Positions 7,621 through 14,840 of a stretch of 31,322 nt of DNA are shown in pieces. Numbering within the stretch: the first letter of the stretch is position 1; each line of letters begins with the position of its first letter. Origin of the DNA: a bacterium (GTDB lineage: Bacteria > UBP18 > UBA7526); contig JAUWYL010000015.1 in assembly GCA_030615855.1 (NCBI GenBank), positions 1 through 31,322 of the forward strand. Reading direction: 5' to 3'. Below the pieces are notes generated by a model. That model was not told where the DNA came from, ran no database searches, and saw only the letters and a list, made by a program, of their open reading frames with translations. The translations under genes were made by a program, and so were the position numbers.

Positions 7621-8431
7621 ATCTCTCCAGGGCTATCCTCTCCTCTTTTGTGAACCTTTTCTCCCGGACCAAAAGCTCATCGAAATCCACCAGCTCTCCT
7701 GGAAATTCTGGACCGTGGACGCAGACGAACCTATTCTCTTCTCCTACTCGTACACGACAGCTTCCACACATCCCAGTGCCATCCACCATGATGGTATTGA
7801 GGCTTACCGTAGTGGGAATTTTCTCCTTTTTAGTGATCTCACAGACCTTCTTCATCATGATCAAAGGTCCTATAGCCAGGACCTGATCCATCCTTTTCTT
7901 CTGGGCGATCAATCTCTCCAGGATATCGGTTACCAGGCCCTTCTCTCCATAGGAACCATCGTCAGTAGTGATATAGATCTCCTGGCTTAGATCCTTCATC
8001 TCTTTCTCTAAGATAATGAGCTCCTTAGTCCTAGCTCCCAGGATGGTGGTAATCCTATTCCCGGCCTCTTTTAGCGCTCTTGCAATAGGAACTAAGGGAA
8101 TGATCCCGATGCCCCCTCCAATAGTAAGCACCTCCCCATACTTCTCTATAGAGGTAGGTTTCCCCAAAGGGCCCAAAAGATCCGGGAGGGAATCCCCCAC
8201 CTTCAGGGTAGAGAGCTTCTTGGTAGTCTTTCCCACCTCCTGGAAGATGATGGTTATCCTGTCTTGGGTCCCATCCGCCTCATAGATGGTCAAGGGGATC
8301 CGTTCTCCCTGCTCATCGATTCTCAGGATGACGAATTGACCGGGCAGGGCTTTCTTAGCGATGAGGGGGGCCTCTATTTGGAATAGAGTGATCTCTGGCG
8401 CCACTCTTTTCTTGGCTACTATTTTGTTCAT
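7565..8431 (-). CDS. ferredoxin-NADP+ reductase-like subunit (SudB/NfnA type)
   Basis: 288 aa. It has an N-terminal FAD-binding barrel (LPGQFVILRIDEQGERIPLTI), an NAD-binding domain (GGGIGIIPLVPIARALKEAG) and a C-terminal [2Fe-2S] site in MVDGTGMCGSCRVRVG with a later Cys in RFVCVHGPEF. One ligand position appears to be the Asp of the VDGTGMC motif, as known for NfnA. It heads the pair with the SudA/GltD-like gene and overlaps it by 56 bp. It likely exchanges electrons between NAD(H) and its partner. PyrK and sulfhydrogenase gamma subunits are related alternatives, but the neighbour favours SudB/NfnA. Confidence 0.88.
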   Translation of the reverse strand: MNKIVAKKRVAPEITLFQIEAPLIAKKALPGQFVILRIDEQGERIPLTIYEADGTQDRITIIFQEVGKTTKKLSTLKVGDSLPDLLGPLGKPTSIEKYGEVLTIGGGIGIIPLVPIARALKEAGNRITTILGARTKELIILEKEMKDLSQEIYITTDDGSYGEKGLVTDILERLIAQKKRMDQVLAIGPLIMMKKVCEITKKEKIPTTVSLNTIMVDGTGMCGSCRVRVGEENRFVCVHGPEFPGELVDFDELLVREKRFTKEERIALERYEEELKGENAQAEARGED

Positions 8432-8459
8432 CTTATCTAATCTTCAAGGGTTAGGAGGG

Positions 8460-8622
8460 GATAGAGGAGGAATATTGATGTATCGGAGTATGGGCGTATT
8501 GGGGTATCGGTGTATCGGAGTGTCGGTGTAATGGTGTAAGTGAATATTTTTCTTTTTTACTCCCACACTCCACTACTCCCCTACCCCGTTACTCCCTTAC
8601 CCATCCTCACCCGTCCTTACCC
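8460..8622. repeat. inverted array of degenerate octamers (TATCGGTG family)
   Basis: The left half carries related words (TATCGGAG, TATTGGGG, TATCGGTG, TGTCGGTG). After an AT-rich spacer (about 8543-8560) the right half carries CACTCCACTACTCCCCTACC-like words, roughly their complement. Transcribed, the two halves could fold on each other. It fills the gap between the aminotransferase and SudB genes; no promoter or gene is visible in it. Confidence 0.75.
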
Positions 8623-8630
8623 TTCTCCTC

Positions 8631-9803
8631 TTAAAGTTTAGAGAGGCCAGCCTCAATTTTTTCCAGGCCCTTCTTTATATTCTCAATGGAGGTAGCATAG
8701 GAGAGTCGGATATAGCCCTCTCCATATTCACCGAAAGAGGTCCCAGACAAAACAGCTACCCCTGCTTCATTCAAAAGATAATCCGCCAATTCCTGGGATT
8801 TCTTTCCCGTCTGAGTAATATTGGGGAAGACGTAGAAGGCGCCAAGGGGGTTACGACAGCTAATCCTGGGAATCTTATTCAAACCCTCAACAATGACATC
8901 TCTCCTTTTTTTGAACTCAGCCACCATTTTATTTACAGCATCCTGTGGCCCATTGATGGCCTCTATTCCGGCAATCTGAGTGAAGGTTGCCGTGCAGGAG
9001 TTGGAGTTGGTCATTAACTTAGTAACCTTCTCGGCGATCCCTTTATTCATCACCCCATATCCTAATCTCCAACCAGTCATGGCATAGGTCTTGGAGTGGC
9101 CCTCTAAGATAATGGTCCTCTCCTTCATCCCGGGAAAGGAGACAATGGAATGATGCTCCCCCCCATAGATGATGCGAGAATATATCTCGTCAGATAGAAC
9201 CAAGAGATCATTGGTCACAGCGACCTTGGCAATCTCCTCAAGATCTTCTTTGGGAATAACCCCTCCAGTGGGATTGGCTGGAGAGTTCAGAACGATCATC
9301 TTTGTCTTTTTGGTGATCCTCTCCTCCAGATCTTTGATATCGAAGACGAATCCCTTCTCCTCCTTTATGGGAATGGGAACTGCCTTGGCTCCCACGAAGT
9401 TGATCATCGATTCATAGATAGGATAAGCCGGATTGGGATATAGGACCTCATCCCCTTCATCGATACAAGCTAAGATAGAAAAGAATAGGATGGGCTTTCC
9501 CCCGGGAGTGACTACCACTTCCTCTGGATCAACGGAGATATTCCTGGTCTTTGAGATATATTTGGCAAAGCACTCCCTTGCCTCCCACAATCCAGCAGAG
9601 GGACCGTAGTGGGTCTTATTCTCTCTGATTGCTTTAATGCCTGCTTCCTTGATATTCTCTGGAGTATCGAAATCCGGCTCACCGATCTGTAGATGAACGA
9701 TCTCCTTCCCTTCTCTCTCCAAAGCCTTGGCCTTTGCTAAGACCTCGAAGGCGGTCTCTGTTCCAATCCTGGACATCCTCTTAGCGATCATCTCCTTCTT
9801 CAT
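8631..9803 (-). CDS. PLP-dependent aminotransferase class I/II (aspartate aminotransferase-like)
   Basis: 390 aa, fold type I. The Schiff-base Lys is in [17 protein letters not shown], the PLP-contacting segments are [10 protein letters not shown] and VLSDEIYS, and the C-terminal Arg that binds the substrate carboxylate is in GYIRLSYA. This is the AspC/AlaT-like Ig subfamily common in anaerobes and archaea. The amino donor cannot be fixed from sequence: Asp, Ala or aromatic are all possible. Its ATG overlaps the glyA stop by 4 bp, so the two genes are coupled. Confidence 0.9.
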   Translation of the reverse strand: MKKEMIAKRMSRIGTETAFEVLAKAKALEREGKEIVHLQIGEPDFDTPENIKEAGIKAIRENKTHYGPSAGLWEARECFAKYISKTRNISVDPEEVVVTPGGKPILFFSILACIDEGDEVLYPNPAYPIYESMINFVGAKAVPIPIKEEKGFVFDIKDLEERITKKTKMIVLNSPANPTGGVIPKEDLEEIAKVAVTNDLLVLSDEIYSRIIYGGEHHSIVSFPGMKERTIILEGHSKTYAMTGWRLGYGVMNKGIAEKVTKLMTNSNSCTATFTQIAGIEAINGPQDAVNKMVAEFKKRRDVIVEGLNKIPRISCRNPLGAFYVFPNITQTGKKSQELADYLLNEAGVAVLSGTSFGEYGEGYIRLSYATSIENIKKGLEKIEAGLSKL

Positions 9804-11044
9804 TCTCTCTCCTCCATGAGGGAAAATTTATTGCACAACTTCTTAACCTCCCCTTTTACCTGAGCAATTATCTTTTCATCCTTTATATTCTTCAATACTT
9901 CTCCTATCCATTTAGCGATTCTTTTCATCTCTTCTTCTTTCATTCCCCGGGTAGTTAGGGCTGGAGTCCCAATCCTCAAACCACTGGTAATGAAGGGGCT
10001 TCTCTTCTCAAAGGGAATGGTATTCTTATTGACCACGATCTCTGCCTTTTCTAAGGCTTCCTCGGCGTCCTTACCGGTAATATTCTTATCTGTGAGATCA
10101 ACGAGCATTAGGTGATTATCTGTTCCCCCAGAGACGAGTCTGAATCCTTCCTCTTTTAACCCTTCCGCTAAGGCTTGGGCATTCTTAATGATTCTCTTCT
10201 GATACCCTTTAAAATCTGGTTTCAGGGCTTGGGCAAAGCAGACCGCCTTGGCAGCGATGGTGTGCATGAAAGGGCCTCCCTGGATCCCGGGAAAGACCAT
10301 CTTATCTATCATCTTGGCATGCTTCTCCTTACACATAATTATCCCTGATCTCGGGCCCCTCAAGGTCTTATGGGTGGTAGTAGTAACGAAGTCGCAGTGA
10401 GGAATAGGATCGGGATGGAGCTTGGCCGCCACCAGTCCAGCGATATGGGCGATGTCAGCTAAAAGATAAGCGCCTACCTCATCCGCAATTTCCTTAAACC
10501 TCTTGAAGTCAATGATGCGGGGATAGGCGCTCGCTCCACAGATGATGAGTTTTGGCTTACACTCCTTGGCAGTCCTCAATACCTCATCATAATCTATTCT
10601 CTCTGTCTTTTTATCCACACCATAGAAGACAACATTAAAGTATTTTCCAGAGAAGCTGACTGGACTTCCGTGAGAGAGGTGGCCACCATGAGAAAGTTTC
10701 ATAGAGAGCATGGTATCCCCTATATCTAAAGAGGCGAAGTAGACTGCCATGTTGGCCTGGGTTCCAGAGTGGGGTTGGACATTGACATGCTCACAGCCAA
10801 ATAACTTCTTCGCCCTCTCGATGGCTAAACTTTCGGCCACATCAACGAATTGACAGCCTCCGTAGTACCTCTTCCCGGGATAGCCCTCAGCATACTTATT
10901 GGTCATCACTGATCTTTGGGCCTCCATAACCGCATCAGAAACAAAATTCTCAGAGGCAATGAGTTCCAGACACTCCCTCTCCCTTCGCTTCTCATCCTCT
11001 ATCGCTTTATAGATCTCAGGATCAATATCCTTCAAACTTCTCAT
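9800..11044 (-). CDS. glyA: serine hydroxymethyltransferase
   Basis: 414 aa, normal length. It interconverts serine and glycine with tetrahydrofolate. The PLP Lys is in [13 protein letters not shown]. Other landmarks are [33 protein letters not shown], the [11 protein letters not shown] segment and the C-terminal [10 protein letters not shown]. It follows the BMC gene deoC after a 75-bp repeat-filled gap and may be part of the same long transcript, but nothing links it to the microcompartment: it has no N-terminal tag. rpiB and glyA are close neighbours in many bacteria, so this may be an old adjacency into which BMC genes were built (inference). Confidence 0.96.
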   Translation of the reverse strand: MRSLKDIDPEIYKAIEDEKRRERECLELIASENFVSDAVMEAQRSVMTNKYAEGYPGKRYYGGCQFVDVAESLAIERAKKLFGCEHVNVQPHSGTQANMAVYFASLDIGDTMLSMKLSHGGHLSHGSPVSFSGKYFNVVFYGVDKKTERIDYDEVLRTAKECKPKLIICGASAYPRIIDFKRFKEIADEVGAYLLADIAHIAGLVAAKLHPDPIPHCDFVTTTTHKTLRGPRSGIIMCKEKHAKMIDKMVFPGIQGGPFMHTIAAKAVCFAQALKPDFKGYQKRIIKNAQALAEGLKEEGFRLVSGGTDNHLMLVDLTDKNITGKDAEEALEKAEIVVNKNTIPFEKRSPFITSGLRIGTPALTTRGMKEEEMKRIAKWIGEVLKNIKDEKIIAQVKGEVKKLCNKFSLMEERE

Positions 11045-11051
11045 CTAATCT

Positions 11052-11128
11052 CCCTAACACGGATTAGCACAGATTAGAAAAAACAGATTAGCACAGATTT
11101 AATCCGTGCCTATCCGTGTCTAATAGCC
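11052..11128. repeat. inverted array of CACGGATTAG/CACAGATTAG units
   Basis: The left arm has CACGGATTAGCACAGATTAG followed by an A-rich spacer and two more units. The right arm is its near complement (AATCCGTGCCTATCCGTG) and runs into the last codons of deoC. The RNA could form a long imperfect hairpin in the glyA leader. It is the same family as 17703-17790 and 21441-21530. Confidence 0.85.
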
Positions 11129-12007
11129 GGCTCCAGCTGGGGTTCCCTTTATGATAGCCACGCTCGCTGAGGCCCCGATCCTGGTGGCTCCGGCCTTGAG
11201 CAAGGCTTGGACATCCTCAAAGGTTCTGACTCCTCCCGAGGCCTTTACCCCCATAATAGGACCAACTATGCGACGCATGAGGGCAACATCGGCTACCGTT
11301 GCCCCCCCTCCACTGAAACCGGTGGATGTTTTAACAAAGTCTGCTCCAGCTTCCTTTGCTATCTGACAGGCCTTAATCTTTTCCTCTTGAGTTAGTAAAG
11401 CAGTCTCCAGAATCACCTTAACAATCCTTCCATTGGCCGCATTGACTACCGCCTGAATATCCTTTTTCACCAGATCGTAATTCTTTGCTTTCAGGGCTCC
11501 GATGTTCATCACCATATCGATCTCATCCGCTCCATTGGCGATGGCATCCCTGGTCTCCATGGCCTTGGCCGTGGAGGTCGTGGCTCCTAAGGGAAAACCG
11601 ATTACCGTAGTGATCTTGACTGGGGTCCCTTTTAGTACCTTTGCTGCTAAGGGGACATAACTGGGATTGATGCAGACAGAGGCAAAGTTATACTTCTTTG
11701 CCTCCTCACATAACTGGGTGATCTTCTCTGGAGAGGCATCGGGCTTTAAATAGGTATGATCAATGGTATGGGCAATCTCTTCTTTTGGCGGCCTTGCTCC
11801 AATGGTAGCCCCTATCCTCTCTGCTCCAGCAGCAACTACTTTCTCCACCTCACTGGGACACTTAACAACGCATAATCCACAGGCAGTACATTCGCTATCC
11901 GTTGCCGGACAGATGGTCACTCCAGGAATAACTCCTGTCTCCTCTTCAGCAAGGCGCCGCATAACATTCCTGGTTATTCTATCTATTAGCTCATCGAACT
12001 CAGCCAT
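11120..12007 (-). CDS. deoC: deoxyribose-phosphate aldolase with encapsulation tag and ferredoxin-like Cys motif
   Basis: 295 aa, about 70 longer than typical bacterial DeoC. Residues 1-23 ([20 protein letters not shown]) form an amphipathic helix of the BMC-cargo type. Residues 40-51 read [12 protein letters not shown], the classic C-x2-C-x2-C-x3-C-P signature for a [4Fe-4S] cluster, with another Cys at 33. The aldolase barrel starts near residue 76. Catalytic residues are present: D164 (DEIDMV), the Schiff-base K226 (FVKTSTG) and K255 (GVKASGGVR). DeoC splits 2-deoxyribose-5-phosphate into acetaldehyde and glyceraldehyde-3-phosphate, so it would be the signature enzyme feeding the shell. 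The role of the cluster motif is unknown; it could be structural or redox. Confidence 0.95.
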   Translation of the reverse strand: MAEFDELIDRITRNVMRRLAEEETGVIPGVTICPATDSECTACGLCVVKCPSEVEKVVAAGAERIGATIGARPPKEEIAHTIDHTYLKPDASPEKITQLCEEAKKYNFASVCINPSYVPLAAKVLKGTPVKITTVIGFPLGATTSTAKAMETRDAIANGADEIDMVMNIGALKAKNYDLVKKDIQAVVNAANGRIVKVILETALLTQEEKIKACQIAKEAGADFVKTSTGFSGGGATVADVALMRRIVGPIMGVKASGGVRTFEDVQALLKAGATRIGASASVAIIKGTPAGAGY

Positions 12008-12035
12008 TCTTCCTCCACGTGATTTCCAAGCATAT

Positions 12036-12094
12036 CGTTTACCGTTAACCCGCTTCGCTGTTTACCGTTTACCGTAAACCGTTAACCGTAAACC
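12036..12094. repeat. ACCGTTAACC-type repeat with CGCTTCG core
   Basis: The gap between deoC and the third BMC-P gene consists of words GTTTACC, GTTAACC and GTAAACC in both polarities, around CCCGCTTCGCTG. GTTTACC and its complement GGTAAAC alternate, so the array is partly self-complementary. The same words recur at 14726-14840, 25780-25815 and 26821-26923. Confidence 0.85.
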
Positions 12095-12099
12095 TGCTT

Positions 12100-12369
12100 T
12101 CATTCCATGTCGATGCGGTCTATTACTCCTGCGATAAAAGTCCTCACGGGAATATCTGGATTGCCGAATGCCTGACGGGCAGAGTTTCCCTCATCGATGA
12201 CCAGGACCGTCTCCCCAAAGCCGGCATAACCCTGATCCACGGCCATCAGGGAATTCCCCTCAGGCTTTAGTTTTTTATTCAGAGGTTGAACAATTAAGAG
12301 CCTATTCCCTTCCAGGTGCTTATTCTTCCTGGTAGCTACCACTACCCCGGTTACTTTAGCTATTAACAT
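12100..12369 (-). CDS. BMC-P pentameric vertex protein (EutN/CcmL family), copy 3
   Basis: 89 aa, full length for the family. The N-terminus reads MLIAKVTGVVVATRK, the middle RLLIVQPLNKK and the pentamer loop GYAGFGETVLVIDEGNSARQ, with a C-terminal VIDRIDME. BMC-P proteins form pentamers capping the vertices of the shell. The start lies 12 bp after the SH3 lipoprotein gene and upstream of deoC. Three different BMC-P paralogues in one locus imply distinct vertices or mixed shells. Confidence 0.93.
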   Translation of the reverse strand: MLIAKVTGVVVATRKNKHLEGNRLLIVQPLNKKLKPEGNSLMAVDQGYAGFGETVLVIDEGNSARQAFGNPDIPVRTFIAGVIDRIDME

Positions 12370-12381
12370 TCTTCACTCCCT

Positions 12382-12669
12382 TCATTTAGATCGCGGTTTG
12401 GTTGGAGTAACCAAGGACTTGTGAATCCATCCCTCTCTCTTATCAGGTAGTCTAACCTTATACCAATTCCTGCTTTCCTCTAAGACCTTTAGGCGGTCAC
12501 CCTGTTTAAGAGTAATAACTATCTTACTCTCTATTGTAGCCGCACTTCTTATGTTGGCCTGCCCTACTTTGATCCAGACCTTGGCCGGGATTTTCTTAGT
12601 AGTTACCGCAGCACAGCCAGCCAATAGGATAACAACTACTAAGCCCAGTATTAAAAGTCTCCGTCCCAT
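12382..12669 (-). CDS. SH3-domain lipoprotein inside the BMC operon
   Basis: 95 aa from the ATG at 12669, which has GGGGGTGAT spaced correctly; that site would lie inside the longer frame starting at 12687. Residues 1-18 are a lipoprotein signal with lipobox LLAGC and Cys19. A bacterial SH3 domain follows (ANIRSAATIESKIVITLKQG through WYKVRLPDKREGWIHKS). Such domains usually bind peptidoglycan or peptides at the cell envelope. An exported lipoprotein between two shell genes is unexpected: shell genes flank it on both sides and the spacing to the next one is only 12 bp. Its role with the microcompartment is unknown. Confidence 0.85.
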   Translation of the reverse strand: MGRRLLILGLVVVILLAGCAAVTTKKIPAKVWIKVGQANIRSAATIESKIVITLKQGDRLKVLEESRNWYKVRLPDKREGWIHKSLVTPTKPRSK

Positions 12670-12693
12670 TCTATCACCCCCTTTCAATCATTC

Positions 12694-12836
12694 TTCTAGG
12701 CTGTCACGAAACTCGTTCCAGCCTATGATTACACAGATTCTAAAAAGATTACGCAGATTTTACCGACGAGTATTTGATCTGTGTAATCTAAATTTTAATG
12801 GGTGTAATAAAGGACGACACTTTTGTGACGCCCTAA
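12694..12836. repeat. gap with GATTACACAGATT array inside an imperfect outer inverted repeat
   Basis: The core (about 12727-12792) has GATTACACAGATT and GATTACGCAGATTT on the left and GATCTGTGTAATCT on the right, so it is self-complementary. Outside it lie AGGCTGTCACGAAA (from 12697) and, inverted near 12820-12834, a close relative AGGGCGTCACAAAA. A further local stem TAGGCTG/CAGCCTA is present at about 12696-12724. It separates the second BMC-P gene from the lipoprotein gene. Confidence 0.65.
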
Positions 12837-13115
12837 TCATTCTTCCTCATGGATATCTATGGAGTCCACGATGCCCACGATACCTGCATCAACCGGAGCA
12901 ACCTCAGGTAATAGAGGTAAGGAAGCTTCCCGGGCCTCAACGTAGAAGACATAGTCCCCGATCCCCGCCTGAACAGTATCTACAGCCACCTGGGGCTTGT
13001 CTATGGGCTTTTTATCCTCCCAAGTTAAGGGCTGAATGATTAAAAGTTTTGCCCCTTCCAATGTCTCATACTTCTGAGAGGCAACTACTGTTCCAATGAC
13101 TTTAGCAAGCTTCAT
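12837..13115 (-). CDS. BMC-P pentameric vertex protein (EutN/CcmL family), copy 2
   Basis: 92 aa from the ATG at 13115 (MKLAKVIGTVVASQK), chosen because this is the family start and AAGGAG lies just before it; the upstream extension to 13148 is not family-like. Core motifs are LLIIQPL, VAVDTVQAGIGDYVFYVEAREAS and the C-terminal AGIVGIVDSIDI. It is the most divergent of the three paralogues around the pentamer loop, where it has YVEAREASLPLL in place of the usual GSSAR-type segment. It follows rpiB by about 140 bp. Confidence 0.93.
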   Translation of the reverse strand: MKLAKVIGTVVASQKYETLEGAKLLIIQPLTWEDKKPIDKPQVAVDTVQAGIGDYVFYVEAREASLPLLPEVAPVDAGIVGIVDSIDIHEEE

Positions 13116-13149
13116 AGGCTCCTTCCAGTCGCGCTTCAAGCCATACACT

Positions 13150-13250
13150 TAGGAAGCGGTGAATCGGAGATCCTCTTTCTCCGCATCCTTATATCCCTCT
13201 ATTACCGTTTCTCCCTTTCTCCGTCTCTCCGTTTCAACATTCCTACAGCC
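13150..13250. repeat. low-complexity repeat of TCTCCG-type units
   Basis: The gap between rpiB and BMC-P copy 2 has an initial GGTGAATCGGAGA and then repeated TTTCTCCG, GTTTCTCCC, TTTCTCCG, GTCTCTCCG, so one CGGAGA can pair with several TCTCCG copies. No gene or promoter is visible. Confidence 0.6.
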
Positions 13251-13255
13251 TGTGG

Positions 13256-13789
13256 CTATTTCAAGTATTTTTTTTCTATTCCCATTATCTTATCTACTCT
13301 TCGGGCATGACGACCACCAGCGAACTTAGTCTCCAGCCATACCTTAACCATCTCCTTTGCTAAAGCAACTCCAATGGTCTGGCCCCCGAGACATAGAATA
13401 TTGGCATCATCATGCTCACTGGCCATCTTTGCAGTAAAGGTGTCATAGGCCAAAGCCGCCCTTATTCCGGGAACCTTATTACAGGCGATGCAGGAACCCA
13501 TTCCCGCACCATCGATCATTATTCCTTTAGAACATTCTCCCTTTACAACCTCTGAAGCAACGAGATGGGCATAGTCCGGATAGTCGCAGGACTCCGGGCT
13601 ATAGGGACCACAGTCCTTCACCTTATATCCCAATTCATTGAGATATTTTCTCAGTTCCTCCTTTAAGGGGAACCCTCCGTGATCGCTCCCCATGGCAATT
13701 TTCTTCTCATCCTTAGGAGGAGCTTCAGAGGATTTTAACTGAGCAGCAACTTCTTTTACGATCTTCTTTATGATATCCTCAGAAACCAT
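13256..13789 (-). CDS. rpiB: ribose-5-phosphate isomerase B-like enzyme with encapsulation tag
   Basis: 177 aa, about 28 longer than RpiB at the N-terminus. Residues 1-20 (SEDIIKKIVKEVAAQLKSS) form the cargo-type amphipathic helix, followed by a Pro/Lys-rich linker and the RpiB domain from KKIAMGSDHGG. Conserved elements are SDHGG, DYPDYAH, NKVPGIRAAL, SEHDDAN with the ring-opening His, and GGRHARRV for phosphate binding. The catalytic Cys of E. coli RpiB (in ICGTG) is replaced by Asp (MIDGAGMGS), as in LacA/LacB-like relatives, while two other Cys sit close by (GSCIACNK). It interconverts ribose- and ribulose-5-phosphate, or a related sugar phosphate. Confidence 0.92.
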   Translation of the reverse strand: MVSEDIIKKIVKEVAAQLKSSEAPPKDEKKIAMGSDHGGFPLKEELRKYLNELGYKVKDCGPYSPESCDYPDYAHLVASEVVKGECSKGIMIDGAGMGSCIACNKVPGIRAALAYDTFTAKMASEHDDANILCLGGQTIGVALAKEMVKVWLETKFAGGRHARRVDKIMGIEKKYLK

Positions 13790-13794
13790 TCTTC

Positions 13795-14028
13795 TTACTC
13801 TTTTATAATTTTGATTCTGAATTCCAGGGCCCTATCCCGGGCAAAAGGGGTGATGATGGCATCCCTGGGAACCCTTAATTCCTTGCATCCCTGCTTTGCC
13901 GCCTTAAGCATCACCTCTTCATTAACGAGCATCCTCTTCGTCCCACGGGGAGAAGTTACCTTCCCCTTTCCAGCCAACTCCTTCTGGACCTCTTCAGTAA
14001 CGATTTGAATCAACTTCTCTTTATCCAT
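13795..14028 (-). CDS. small encapsulation-tagged protein with EutQ/EutT-like N-terminal module
   Basis: 77 aa from the ATG at 14028 (a GTG at 14037 is an alternative). Residues 1-18 (MDKEKLIQIVTEEVQKEL) match the amphipathic tag of its neighbours. After a Gly/Lys linker, residues 34-74 (LVNEEVMLKAAKQGCKEL, then VPRDAIITPFARDRA) resemble from memory the short N-terminal segment of EutQ and EutT, where I-T-P-x-A-R is conserved. No catalytic domain follows. It ends 5 bp before rpiB, so the two are probably co-translated. It could be a cargo scaffold or adaptor; I cannot assign a function. Confidence 0.75.
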   Translation of the reverse strand: MDKEKLIQIVTEEVQKELAGKGKVTSPRGTKRMLVNEEVMLKAAKQGCKELRVPRDAIITPFARDRALEFRIKIIKE

Positions 14029-14047
14029 TTCGCTCACTCCGTTCGCT

Positions 14048-14153
14048 CAATACGCTGATTACCGCTGATATACTGCACTGATTGCCGCTGATTATCTGCG
14101 GTCATCTGCGTCTTTTTTCCATATCTCTCCTCGCCATCTGCGTCTATCTGCGT
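14048..14153. repeat. inverted array of CGCTGATTA/TCTGCGGTCA units
   Basis: The left part has CGCTGATTACCGCTGATA and GCCGCTGATTATCTGCGG. The right part has CATCTGCGTC, CATCTGCGTC and TATCTGCG, approximate complements of the left. It fills the gap between the PduT-like BMC-T gene and the 77-aa gene. Confidence 0.75.
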
Positions 14154-14705
14154 TTATAAGAGGGCTTTACGTAGTGCCTCATGGGGCTTGGGGATGACGG
14201 TTCGATTGACTAATAGTCCTTCCTCTTCTATCTCTCTGCAACCAGCATCTATGGCAGCCTTGACCGCATCTACTTCTCCTGTCAAGGTAACGAAGCCCTT
14301 TCCGGCCAATCCCTTTGCTAAACGAATTTCGATGAGTTCTATCTTGGCCGCCTTTACTGCGGCATCTGCAGCCAGGATAATGGCTGATACAGAGAAGGTC
14401 TCTATTACACCAATTGCTTTTAGCTCCTTAATAACGCTCGTTCCCATTATGGCCGGAAAGACATCGGAGTGGACATTGGGAATGACGAAGCTATCCATCA
14501 CTGTTTCTTTACCCACTTCCTTTCCTTTATCGATTGAGGACCGGACACTGGCCACATCTCCCATTACCAAGACGATATATTTACCGGGGCAGATGGAGAA
14601 GGATTCGATGAGGTCCACTGCCGCTACCTTCATCATGGCATCACAGACCTCAAACCCCCGGGCAACACTATTCAATTCCACCATACCGATGGCATTTTTA
14701 ACCAT
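14154..14705 (-). CDS. pduT: BMC-T tandem-domain shell protein, PduT-like
   Basis: 183 aa with two fused BMC domains: residues 1-90 (NAIGMVELNSVARGFEVCDAM) and 91-183 (AIGVIETFSVSAII). It forms pseudohexameric trimers in the shell. The loop SFSICPGKY carries Cys39 at the place where PduT has its pore Cys (ICPGKF); in PduT three such Cys hold one [4Fe-4S] cluster at the pore. The C-terminus (LLVNRTVIPKPHEAL) is also PduT-like. The start has GAGG 5 nt before the ATG. It follows pduS directly, and the pair fits an electron-transfer route through the shell. Confidence 0.93.
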   Translation of the reverse strand: MVKNAIGMVELNSVARGFEVCDAMMKVAAVDLIESFSICPGKYIVLVMGDVASVRSSIDKGKEVGKETVMDSFVIPNVHSDVFPAIMGTSVIKELKAIGVIETFSVSAIILAADAAVKAAKIELIEIRLAKGLAGKGFVTLTGEVDAVKAAIDAGCREIEEEGLLVNRTVIPKPHEALRKALL

Positions 14706-14725
14706 TTCATCCTCGTTTCACTCGG

Positions 14726-14840
14726 ATAGTTTACAGTTTATCCGCTCGGCCTTTGGCCTCGCTGTTTACTGTTAACCGTCTTTTACCGTAAACCGTACAC
14801 CGTTAACCGTAAACCCTATCTTGCTGGTTACTGCTCACTG
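14726..14840. repeat. ACCGTTAACC-type repeat between pduS and pduT
   Basis: It consists of GTTTAC, GTTAACCG and GTAAACC words in both polarities around CTCGGCCTTTGGCCTCG, an inverted repeat GGCC-TTT-GGCC. The 24 nt at 14792-14815 are identical to 26900-26923, and the first 17 of them to 25798-25814. The array abuts the stop of pduS. Confidence 0.9.

Noticed and set aside
9800-11044. GlyA as a microcompartment cargo enzyme
   Set aside because: It has no N-terminal tag, the family start is normal, and its coupling is to the aminotransferase and not to the shell genes.
12697-12834. A miniature transposon in the gap before the lipoprotein gene
   Set aside because: The outer inverted ends match only imperfectly and no target-site duplication is evident. 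It is better explained as one more member of the spacer arrays.
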